Below, piece by piece: positions 7,579 through 14,188 of a stretch of DNA of 17,690 bases (within the stretch, counting starts at the first letter, position 1; each line of letters begins with the position of its first letter). Source of the stretch: Bacillota bacterium (GTDB taxonomy: Bacteria > Bacillota > Bacilli > Alicyclobacillales > Alicyclobacillaceae); contig JAKAXI010000004.1 in NCBI GenBank assembly GCA_021816665.1, forward strand, positions 1 through 17,690. The letters run 5' to 3'. A program made the translations under genes and the position numbers. The notes below the pieces were generated by a model. That model ran no database searches and was not told the origin of the DNA. It was given only the letters and a program-made list of their open reading frames with translations.

Positions 7579-7608
7579 TTGACAACCGCGCACGCTGGCT
7601 AGTATTAT
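7579..7608 (+). promoter_or_regulatory. Sigma-A promoter of the sulfur/persulfide operon
   Basis: A perfect -35 box TTGACA (7579-7584) and TATTAT (7603-7608) are separated by 18 bases. The predicted start point is near 7614, just before the CsoR-family operator, so repressor binding there would block initiation or clearance. Confidence 0.8.
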
Positions 7609-7623
7609 ATACCCCGTACCCTA

Positions 7624-7641
7624 TATACCCTAAAGGGTATA
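7624..7641 (+). promoter_or_regulatory. CsoR/CstR-type operator
   Basis: TATACCC (7624-7630) and GGGTATA (7635-7641) form a perfect 7-bp dyad around TAAA. The pattern ATACCC-n-GGGTAT is the hallmark of operators bound by CsoR-family tetramers. An extra half-site ATACCCC (7609-7615) and a further TACCC (7617-7621) lie upstream, partly in the -10 region. The cognate regulator is encoded three genes downstream at 8443. Confidence 0.8.
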
Positions 7642-7664
7642 AACAGGACAGGAGAGATGACTGC

Positions 7665-7973
7665 ATGGCTGGCATTGAGAATATCTACCCGGTCGATGTA
7701 TACGAGCGGCTGCACAGTGGAGATCAGCTGCTTGTCGTCGACGTTCGTGAAGCGAGTGAAGTTGCATACGGCAAAATCCCTGGAGCTAAGCATATTCCCC
7801 TGGGCGAACTGGCAGCTCGCGCTGGCGAACTTAACCGTGACGAGGAGACAGTTCTGGTGTGTCGAAGCGGAGGTCGAAGCGCCGCTGCGTGTGAATACCT
7901 CCATTCGATCGGTTTTAACAACATCAAAAATATGGTGGGCGGCATGAGTGGCTGGACCTGGCGGACGGAGTAG
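7665..7973 (+). CDS. Single-domain rhodanese-like sulfurtransferase (cytosolic)
   Basis: The 102-aa protein is one rhodanese domain and carries sulfane sulfur as a cysteine persulfide. The active-site loop is CRSGGRS with catalytic Cys66. DVREASEVAYGKIPGAKHIP (26-45) is the conserved CH2A-type motif, and GGMSGW near the C-terminus completes the fold. No signal peptide is present, so it acts in the cytosol. The start ATG has GGAGAG eight bases upstream. It is the first gene after the promoter and CstR-type operator and lies 29 bases before a second, membrane-bound rhodanese. With CstR, thioredoxin and DUF302 in the same operon, the likely job is transfer or removal of persulfide sulfur. The acceptor is unknown. 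Confidence 0.93.
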   Translation: MAGIENIYPVDVYERLHSGDQLLVVDVREASEVAYGKIPGAKHIPLGELAARAGELNRDEETVLVCRSGGRSAAACEYLHSIGFNNIKNMVGGMSGWTWRTE

Positions 7974-8002
7974 TCTCGCCAACACAAGAGGAGGATTGCT
8001 GA

Positions 8003-8383
8003 ATGACTTGGGCATGGGTGGCATTGGTTGTCGTGGTGGTTGGCTTTTTCGTGTTGCGGATGCGGCCGGCGAAAGGTGTGATGTCCGTGACTGCGGCGGA
8101 CATGAAACAGCTGATGAATGACAAACGTCAGACAGCAGGCATGCAGTTCATCGATGTTCGGGAACCAAGCGAATACCGCAGTGGTCACGCCCAAGGTTTT
8201 AAGAACATCCCGCTGGGTCAGCTCAAGAATCATTTGGGCGAGTTGAACCGTGATCAGCCAGTCGTCGTAATGTGCCACAGCGGCGCCCGGAGCACCCAGG
8301 CTGCACGTATGCTTGCGAAGCAGGGCTTTAAGGATGTTCGAAATGTCCGTGGCGGCATGATGGCATGGGGATCCCGGCGTTGA
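8003..8383 (+). CDS. Membrane-anchored rhodanese-like protein
   Basis: This 126-aa protein has one N-terminal membrane segment (about residues 4-19, AWVALVVVVVGFFVL) followed by basic RMRPAK, so the rhodanese domain should face the cytoplasm. The domain contains FIDVREPSEYRSGHAQGFKNIP and the active-site loop CHSGARS with catalytic Cys91. The final GGMMAW is the usual last motif. AGGAGG lies eight bases before ATG 8003. Its active-site loop differs from that of the preceding rhodanese (CHSGARS against CRSGGRS), so the pair is probably specialised: one soluble and one tethered, for instance next to a membrane sulfide oxidase or transporter encoded elsewhere. It resembles YqhL/YtwF-type Bacillus rhodaneses. 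Confidence 0.92.
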   Translation: MTWAWVALVVVVVGFFVLRMRPAKGVMSVTAADMKQLMNDKRQTAGMQFIDVREPSEYRSGHAQGFKNIPLGQLKNHLGELNRDQPVVVMCHSGARSTQAARMLAKQGFKDVRNVRGGMMAWGSRR

Positions 8384-8390
8384 CCTGTCC

Positions 8391-8420
8391 TTACCCTCTC
8401 GCCTGCGCGGGAGATATAAT
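8391..8420 (+). promoter_or_regulatory. Possible internal promoter with dyad before cstR
   Basis: A perfect TATAAT (8415-8420) lies 22 bases before the cstR GTG start. TTACCC (8391-8396) stands 18 bases upstream as a weak -35. The spacer holds a 7-bp dyad, CTCTCGC (8396-8402) with GCGGGAG (8407-8413), containing one wobble. It is not a CstR-type site. It may give the regulator and downstream genes basal expression independent of the main promoter. Confidence 0.45.
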
Positions 8421-8442
8421 GGGCGGCAAGGGGGAGTAAACC

Positions 8443-8706
8443 GTGGAGTACAACGATGCGATGCGTCACCGCCTGCGCCGGATTGAGGGGCAGGTGCGCG
8501 GCGTCATCGGCATGATGGAACAAGAAAAAGAGTGTAAGGATGTAGTGACACAACTGTCCGCGATTCGTTCAGCGGTGGACAGAGTCATCATGTACGTAGT
8601 TGGACAAAATATGGAGCAGTGCATTCGGGAAGAAGTGACGGGTGGCGGCGGCAATGCTGACCAAGTCATTCGTGAAGCGATTGAACTGCTTATGAAATCT
8701 CGCTAG
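8443..8706 (+). CDS. cstR: CstR-like persulfide-sensing repressor (CsoR/FrmR family)
   Basis: The 87-aa, all-helical CsoR-family protein begins with the family motif RLRRIEGQVRGVIGMME. The two sensor cysteines are Cys31 (in KECKDVVTQLSA) and Cys60 (in NMEQCIREE). These are the same residue numbers as the cysteines of Staphylococcus aureus CstR, which cross-link through sulfur when persulfides are present. Position 56, where copper-binding CsoR has its His ligand, is Asn, so copper sensing is unlikely. The tail VIREAIELLMKSR also matches CstR. The start is GTG 8443 with GGGGGAG upstream. The gene is embedded in a rhodanese-thioredoxin-DUF302 operon that has a matching ATACCC/GGGTAT operator, which fits autoregulated derepression by hydrogen sulfide-derived persulfides. 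A formaldehyde sensor (FrmR) is unlikely given the context. Confidence 0.9.
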   Translation: MEYNDAMRHRLRRIEGQVRGVIGMMEQEKECKDVVTQLSAIRSAVDRVIMYVVGQNMEQCIREEVTGGGGNADQVIREAIELLMKSR

Positions 8707-8719
8707 AGAAGGGTGAACA

Positions 8720-9037
8720 ATGGCATCCATTAAGGTGACAGACAAGGACTTTCAGAGTGTGATTCAAAGCGATAAGCCTGTACTCGTTGACTTCTGGGCG
8801 GCGTGGTGTGGACCATGCGTCATGATGGCACCGGTCTTAGAGGAGTTATCCGAAGAGGAAAGCGAACATCTCACCGTCGCAAAACTGAACGTTGACGAAA
8901 ACCCGCGAACTGCGTCTGCGTACGGCATCATGAGCATTCCGACAATGATGGTGTTCAAGAACGGTAAACCAATTCAGCAGTTGGTTGGTTTTATGCCAAA
9001 ACAGGTGCTCCGGAGTCGTTTGAAAGGCGTGCTCTAA
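8720..9037 (+). CDS. Thioredoxin
   Basis: A classical 105-aa thioredoxin, with the active site WCGPC (Cys30, Cys33) in FWAAWCGPC and cis-Pro74 in [11 protein letters not shown]-terminal GxxxxxxLxxxL-type helix follows ([13 protein letters not shown]). It has no signal peptide and acts in the cytosol. The gene lies 13 bases after cstR with GAAGGGTG as ribosome binding site, so it is cotranscribed. Within this operon it most likely reduces protein persulfides or rhodanese-bound sulfur, releasing sulfide, rather than serving as the housekeeping thioredoxin; this is inferred from context. The acidic helix [10 protein letters not shown] is slightly unusual but compatible with the fold. Confidence 0.95.
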   Translation: MASIKVTDKDFQSVIQSDKPVLVDFWAAWCGPCVMMAPVLEELSEEESEHLTVAKLNVDENPRTASAYGIMSIPTMMVFKNGKPIQQLVGFMPKQVLRSRLKGVL

Positions 9038-9056
9038 TTCTCGAGGAGGGCTTGCG

Positions 9057-9458
9057 ATGACGAATCTTTTTCACTATAGCAAGGCGTCGGACAAGGGTGT
9101 AGACGAGGTCGTTGAAGCCCTTCGAGGCGCACTGGCTGAGCGCAAGTTTGGTGTCCTGTGGCAACTGGATATGACTCAGACACTGCAGGGAAAGGGCTTT
9201 GATTTCAAACAGCCCTACCGCATCCTCGAGGTTTGCAACCCATTCGAGGCAAATGGTGTCCTGACGCAGAATCCACTGGTTGGATACTTTCTGCCCTGCA
9301 AAATCGTCGTCTACGAAGATGAGGGCAAAACGCAGATCGGGTTGCCTTTACCGACGCTCCTCATCGACATGGTTGGAGATGACAAGTTGCGTGAAACTGC
9401 AGAACGCATCGAGGCGACTTTGAAGTCCGCAGTGGACGACGCTGCAAAAGATGAATAA
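9057..9458 (+). CDS. DUF302 domain protein
   Basis: The 133-aa protein matches the DUF302 pattern: an N-terminal helix (VDEVVEALRGALAERKFGVLW), then the core ILEVCNPFEANGVL, GYFLPCKIVVYED and GLPLPTLLIDMV. Two cysteines are visible, Cys60 in the conserved E-V-C-N-P site and Cys81 in LPCK; both sit in the most conserved parts. DUF302 proteins have no firmly established enzymatic role. They recur with sulfur-oxidation, thioredoxin and metal-stress genes, and a thiol-based role is plausible here. AGGAGGG precedes ATG 9057, 19 bases after the thioredoxin gene. It is the last gene of the operon; a strong terminator follows 40 bases downstream. Confidence 0.85.
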   Translation: MTNLFHYSKASDKGVDEVVEALRGALAERKFGVLWQLDMTQTLQGKGFDFKQPYRILEVCNPFEANGVLTQNPLVGYFLPCKIVVYEDEGKTQIGLPLPTLLIDMVGDDKLRETAERIEATLKSAVDDAAKDE

Positions 9459-9497
9459 CGGTTCAAAATCAAGAGATACGCAGGAACAAAAGTCATG

Positions 9498-9531
9498 ATG
9501 CCGCTGCCGAGGCTTTCGGCGGCGGTATTTT
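9498..9531 (+). terminator. Intrinsic terminator of the sulfur operon
   Basis: CCGCTGCCGA (9501-9510) pairs with TCGGCGGCGG (9516-9525) in a 10-bp GC-rich stem with one T-G wobble and a 5-base loop. The tail TATTTT (9526-9531) follows. Confidence 0.88.
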
Positions 9532-9664
9532 CATGTCACACGCCTCCATAAGATCGAGTATGAAGAAGGTATGTGTTTGCCGGGTCCTGTGATAGACTGC
9601 CAACAAGGGACAAACTGTGGTCATACCTGACGAGACAAGTATCAGACCGGCTGGGGGAGATTGA

Positions 9665-11656
9665 ATGGCGCTTGTTACGCCAGCGCAAGAATATAACGAT
9701 GCATCCATCCATGTCCTCGAAGGCCTGGAAGCCATCCGTAAGCGTCCCGGCATGTACGTTGGCGGTACTGGCGTACAGGGGTTCCATCACCTGTTTAAAG
9801 AGGTCATTGACAACGCAGTGGATGAGGCACTTGCCGGGTACTGCGACTGGATAGACGTGACGATCCACGAAGACCAAAGCCTGGGTGTGCAGGACAACGG
9901 GCGAGGGATCCCGTTTGGCATACATGAAACCGGTAAGCGCACAGTTGAGGTTGCGATGACCGTGCCGCACAGCGGTGGAAAGTTTGGCGACAAGGACAGC
10001 GGCTACACGGTGTCCGGCGGGCTACACGGCGTCGGCTTGACAGCGGTAAACGCGCTCTCGAAGTGGACTCAGGTGACTATCTGGCGGGATGGGCAGCGTT
10101 ACGAACAAACCTACCGCAGCGGCCCAACTGATGACGGCAAGCGAATTCGCATTGGCGAACCGGATCAGCCGACGATTGCGAAAGACACGACGCACGCGCG
10201 GGGAACCTTGATTCGGTTTCTTCCGGACAGCGAAGTGTTTGGTCACCTGCACTTCCAAGTTGGCATCGTCGAGGAACGGATCCGAATGATGGCCTACCTC
10301 AACCCGGGACTGACCATCACCTTGACGGATCTGCGTACGAGTGACGAGCGCCGGGTGTTTAGCTTCGAGGGCGGGTTATCTGCCTTTGTCGACTTTCTCA
10401 ATGAAGGGAAAAAGACTTTACATACACCGGCCTCTTTTTCCGGGACTTCCGGGGACATTACGGTCGATATCGGCCTACAGTATACGGACGGGTACGCTGA
10501 GACGCTCGCGAGTTTTGTCAACTGTATTCCGACGAAGAGCGGTGGTACACACGTCCGTGGCTTTAAAGCAGCCTTCACGCGCACGTGCAACGACTACGCA
10601 AAGACGAACGGCCTGTTAAAACCAGGCCAGGACAACCTCGAGGGAGACTTGTTGCGCGAAGGTATGACTTGTGTGTTGTCGATCCGAATCCCCAATCCGG
10701 AGTTCATTGGTCAGACGAAGGACGAACTTTCGAACAAGGAAGTTCAGAACATCGTCAGCACCATCGTGACTGAGCAGCTCGGTGCTTACCTTGACCAAAA
10801 CCGCGAGTTTGCGACCAATCTCATCCAGCGCGCCATTCTCTCGAAACGCGCGCGAGATGCTGCCAAGAAGGCCGCTGAAGACGTCCGTACAGGCAGAGAT
10901 AAAAAGGACAAAAACGGCCGTCGCAAAGTCCTGGTGGAGAAGCTCACACCGCCGCAGAGTCACGATTACGAGAAAAACGAACTGTTCATCGTCGAGGGAG
11001 ACTCAGCAGGTGGTTCTGCCAAACAAGGTCGAGACTTCCGCCACCACGGCATCCTGCCGCTGCGCGGCAAGTCCTTGAACGTCGAGAAGGAGACCGACCT
11101 CGCGAAGATCTTGAAGAACGCCGAGATCGCGGCGATCGTCGACTCCATTGGGGCTGGGATTGGGTCATCGTTCGACTTGTCGCAAGCCAAGTACGGCAAA
11201 GTCATTATCATGAGCGATGCTGACCCGGACGGTGGGCACATTCAGTCGCTCCTGATCACGCTCTTCTACAGCTACATGCGTCCGCTCGTCGAAGCTGGGC
11301 GTCTGTACGTCGCCATGCCGCCGCTCTATAAACTGACCTATCAGTCAGGCAAGGGGAAATCCAAGCAGCAGGAAATCGTGTACTGCTGGACCGACGATGA
11401 ATTGGACGATTTGCGCCGCGACCTCGCGAAACAGAAGGTGTCTTTTGAACTGCAGCGGTACAAGGGACTTGGTGAGATGAACCCGGATCAACTGTGGGAG
11501 ACCACGATGAACCCGGAGACGCGCACGTTGATTCAGGTCGATGTGAACGACCCGAGCATCGCGGAGCGCCGCATCACGACACTGATGGGCAGTAACTCTG
11601 ACCTGCGCAAGCAGTGGCTGTACGAAAACATCGACTTTGACTCGTACGAAGAATAA
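9665..11656 (+). CDS. parE: DNA topoisomerase IV subunit B (ParE)
   Basis: This is the ATPase subunit of the type IIA topoisomerase that unlinks replicated chromosomes. The 663-aa length fits ParE. The GHKL ATPase has EVIDNAVDEA (Glu46, Asn50), DNGRGIP (77-83) and GGLHGVG (118-124). The transducer domain follows, then the TOPRIM domain with VEGDSAGG (metal-binding Glu444) and the acidic triad Asp518-x-Asp520-x-Asp522 in SDADPDGGH. QRYKGLGEMN and TTLMGSNSDLRKQW close the protein. Pairing with parC directly downstream, and the absence of the recF/gyrA context, favour ParE over GyrB. TOPRIM residues DPDGGHIQSLL differ from the more usual DVDGAHIRTLL, a mild variation near the metal site. GGGGAG lies five bases before ATG 9665. 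No clear promoter was found in 9532-9664. Confidence 0.93.
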   Translation: MALVTPAQEYNDASIHVLEGLEAIRKRPGMYVGGTGVQGFHHLFKEVIDNAVDEALAGYCDWIDVTIHEDQSLGVQDNGRGIPFGIHETGKRTVEVAMTVPHSGGKFGDKDSGYTVSGGLHGVGLTAVNALSKWTQVTIWRDGQRYEQTYRSGPTDDGKRIRIGEPDQPTIAKDTTHARGTLIRFLPDSEVFGHLHFQVGIVEERIRMMAYLNPGLTITLTDLRTSDERRVFSFEGGLSAFVDFLNEGKKTLHTPASFSGTSGDITVDIGLQYTDGYAETLASFVNCIPTKSGGTHVRGFKAAFTRTCNDYAKTNGLLKPGQDNLEGDLLREGMTCVLSIRIPNPEFIGQTKDELSNKEVQNIVSTIVTEQLGAYLDQNREFATNLIQRAILSKRARDAAKKAAEDVRTGRDKKDKNGRRKVLVEKLTPPQSHDYEKNELFIVEGDSAGGSAKQGRDFRHHGILPLRGKSLNVEKETDLAKILKNAEIAAIVDSIGAGIGSSFDLSQAKYGKVIIMSDADPDGGHIQSLLITLFYSYMRPLVEAGRLYVAMPPLYKLTYQSGKGKSKQQEIVYCWTDDELDDLRRDLAKQKVSFELQRYKGLGEMNPDQLWETTMNPETRTLIQVDVNDPSIAERRITTLMGSNSDLRKQWLYENIDFDSYEE

Positions 11657-11682
11657 ATCGGTGAATAGGCCGCAGGCCGCGA

Positions 11683-11707
11683 GGGTACCTGAGTTCGCCA
11701 GGTACCC
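11683..11707 (+). promoter_or_regulatory. Perfect hairpin between parE and parC
   Basis: GGGTACCTG (11683-11691) and CAGGTACCC (11699-11707) form a perfect 9-bp stem with a 7-base loop. The sequence after it (TGTTCGG) has no T-run, so full termination is unlikely. It may stabilise or process the parE-parC transcript, or be a protein-binding site. It lies 30 bases before the parC start. Confidence 0.5.
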
Positions 11708-11737
11708 TGTTCGGCCAACTGAAAAGGGGAGACCTGA

Positions 11738-14176
11738 ATGACAGAAAAGACCTTGCAGACCGACATCGCGGAACTGCTCGGGGACCGCTTTGGGCGGTAC
11801 TCTAAATACACAATTCAACACCGCGCCATCCCGGATGCCCGAGACGGACTGAAACCCGTGCAACGGCGCATTCTGTACGCGATGTATATGGCGGGGAACA
11901 CGCCGGACAAAGGTTACCGCAAGTCTGCCAAAACCGTCGGCGACGTCATGGGTAACTTCCACCCGCACGGCGATACCTCAATCTACGACGCGATGGTGCA
12001 CATGGCGCAGCCGTTCAAAACGAACGAGCCGATGATCGACGGGCACGGGAACTGGGGTTCGATCGACCGCGATCCACCAGCCGCCATGCGCTACACCGAA
12101 GCGCGGTTGTCTGCATACGCAATTGAGCTACTTACGGACATCCGCAAAGACACGGTTCGCATGATCCCGAACTTTGACGAGACGACCGATGAGCCGATGG
12201 TGCTTCCTGCCAGGCTGCCAAACCTGCTCATCAACGGTGCATCTGGCATTGCGAGTGGCTTTGCGACGAACATCCCGTCGCACAACCCGAAGGATGTCGT
12301 TGAAGCGTGTATTGCCTATCTGAAAAACAGCGATATCTCGAACGAAGCGCTGATCGATATCGTGCAGGCCCCAGACTTCCCGACGGGCTGCGAAGTGATG
12401 GATGAGAAGGGCATTCGCGCGATGTACACGACAGGCTCGGGCAGTTTTATGATGTCGGCGCGGCTCGAGGTTGAGCACCCGAAAAAGGGCAACCCCCAGC
12501 TTGTCTTCTCGCACCTTCCCTACAACGCAGTGAAACAGCAGATTGTCATTGCGCTGCAGGAAATTGTCCTCAACCGTGACATTGAAGGCATTGTCGAAGT
12601 CCGGGATGAGACGGACCGCAAACACGGAATGACGGGCGCTCGCATCGTCGTGGAACTGAAGAAGGGGCTGTCGGACGATCAAGTTGACTCGATCGTCGCG
12701 TACCTGTACAAAAACACAGACCTGATGTCTCGCTATGCGGCGAACATGACCGCGATCGTGGACGGGCGGCCAGAGAAACTCGATCTGAAGAAGTTTGTCG
12801 CGGCCTACGTCGAACACCAGCGCGACGTCATCCGGCGGCGCACGCAGTTTGACCTCGACCGCGCCAAAGAGCGGTTTCACATCGTCGAGGGCTACATTAA
12901 GGCGCTGCAAAGCCTCGACGAAGTGATTCGGATCATCCGCGAGTCGCAGGACCGCAAAGACGCGGTCGAACAGTTGACGAGCCGCATTGAACTGACCGAG
13001 ATCCAAGCGAACGCAATTCTCGACCTGCGCCTGTACCGCCTGACGAACCTCGAAGTGGCAAGCTTCCAGAAGGAGTGGGAAGAACTGAAGAAGACGATCG
13101 CAAAGCTCGAGAGCATTCTCGCGAGCCCAAAGCTGCTCGACAAGGTGATTTCGACTGAGTTGAGCGACTTCGTCAAGCCATATACGCACGAACGTCGTTC
13201 ACCGATTAAGGCGGAAGTGGTCGAACTCAACGTCGACGTCGCGATGACGATCCCGGAAGAAGAGGTCTACGTGGTTTTGACCAAAAACGGCTATATTCGT
13301 CGACTCAGTAAACGCGCCTACATGGGCGTTGAGCGCATCGACTCGATGAGTCTTAAACTCGGTGACAGCGTCCAACTGACACTTCTGGTCAAGACTACGG
13401 ACACGCTGCTCTTGTTCACGACCGGGGGTGTCTATTACTCTTTACTCGCGTATAAGATCCCAGAGGGGCGCTGGAAAGACGAAGGCAGTCCACTGCACAC
13501 AGTGGTGCCATTCGGGACGGGAGAGACAATCGCAGACATTGTGGCGGTCGCCGACTTTAACGCCGAGAAGTCAGTGTGCTTCGTGACTGCACTCGGACTT
13601 GTCAAAAAAACGACGCTGAAGGAGTACCAGACAGACCGCTCTGTGGCTGTGAAAGCACTGAAACTGAAGGAAGGCGACGAGGTTGCGACAGTGTTCCTGA
13701 CGGACGGCGACGACCGCATTGTAGCGCTGACCGAACGTGGGTATGTCGGTCTCTATACCCAAGAGGACATTGGCGACATTGGCAAAAACGCATCTGGTTC
13801 GAAACTGATTGTCCTGTCGAAGAACGACCGGGTGTTGCAAGCCTCTGCAGTTCACCGGGAAAAGCCGTTCTACGTTGTGCTGTTTGAGTCGCACGGTTAC
13901 TTCAGGACGGTGTACTCACAGCGGATCCCGATCAAACACCGGGGCAGCAAGGGTACTCCCGCATGGAAAGGACTAGGCGCGGACGACAGAGTCGTACTTG
14001 GCGTCGCACTCGAGGCGACTCCGGGTGATACGTTGCAAGGCGCGTACGTCGTGAACGGACAGGTCATTACGCCATTCGCGATCGACGTGAAACCTACGCC
14101 TGCGGAACCGGCGTTGTACGCGCCGCTCGACCTCCAGTCCGTTGTGACCGATGTCATCTTAATGCCGAAAAAGTAA
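11738..14176 (+). CDS. parC: DNA topoisomerase IV subunit A (ParC)
   Basis: This is the DNA cleavage-religation subunit, partner of ParE. At 812 aa it matches Firmicute ParC. The winged-helix/tower region starts near residue 25 ([19 protein letters not shown]). The DNA gate has [13 protein letters not shown] (75-87) and AMRYTEARL with catalytic Tyr119 preceded by Arg118. A long coiled-coil region (about 340-450) precedes the C-terminal beta-pinwheel (about 490-812). The quinolone-contact positions equivalent to Ser80 and Glu84 of other ParC proteins read Thr80 and Asp84. A degenerate GyrA-box-like sequence KHRGSKG occurs at about 733-739; a true QRRGGKG box is absent, supporting ParC over GyrA. 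GGGGAG precedes ATG 11738. The next gene starts 12 bases after the stop. Confidence 0.94.
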   Translation: MTEKTLQTDIAELLGDRFGRYSKYTIQHRAIPDARDGLKPVQRRILYAMYMAGNTPDKGYRKSAKTVGDVMGNFHPHGDTSIYDAMVHMAQPFKTNEPMIDGHGNWGSIDRDPPAAMRYTEARLSAYAIELLTDIRKDTVRMIPNFDETTDEPMVLPARLPNLLINGASGIASGFATNIPSHNPKDVVEACIAYLKNSDISNEALIDIVQAPDFPTGCEVMDEKGIRAMYTTGSGSFMMSARLEVEHPKKGNPQLVFSHLPYNAVKQQIVIALQEIVLNRDIEGIVEVRDETDRKHGMTGARIVVELKKGLSDDQVDSIVAYLYKNTDLMSRYAANMTAIVDGRPEKLDLKKFVAAYVEHQRDVIRRRTQFDLDRAKERFHIVEGYIKALQSLDEVIRIIRESQDRKDAVEQLTSRIELTEIQANAILDLRLYRLTNLEVASFQKEWEELKKTIAKLESILASPKLLDKVISTELSDFVKPYTHERRSPIKAEVVELNVDVAMTIPEEEVYVVLTKNGYIRRLSKRAYMGVERIDSMSLKLGDSVQLTLLVKTTDTLLLFTTGGVYYSLLAYKIPEGRWKDEGSPLHTVVPFGTGETIADIVAVADFNAEKSVCFVTALGLVKKTTLKEYQTDRSVAVKALKLKEGDEVATVFLTDGDDRIVALTERGYVGLYTQEDIGDIGKNASGSKLIVLSKNDRVLQASAVHREKPFYVVLFESHGYFRTVYSQRIPIKHRGSKGTPAWKGLGADDRVVLGVALEATPGDTLQGAYVVNGQVITPFAIDVKPTPAEPALYAPLDLQSVVTDVILMPKK

Positions 14177-14188
14177 GGAGTGTTACGC

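Noticed and set aside
12128..13189. Open frame of 353 codons on the minus strand inside parC
   Set aside because: It is antisense to a conserved topoisomerase gene, has no family motif, and is explained by codon bias of the GC-rich sense strand. The same applies to the minus-strand frame at 14264-15163 opposite the aminotransferase.
9665..14176. GyrB-GyrA pair instead of ParE-ParC
   Set aside because: The A subunit lacks a true QRRGGKG box, and the context lacks dnaA-dnaN-recF. The ParE ending and 812-aa A subunit fit topoisomerase IV.
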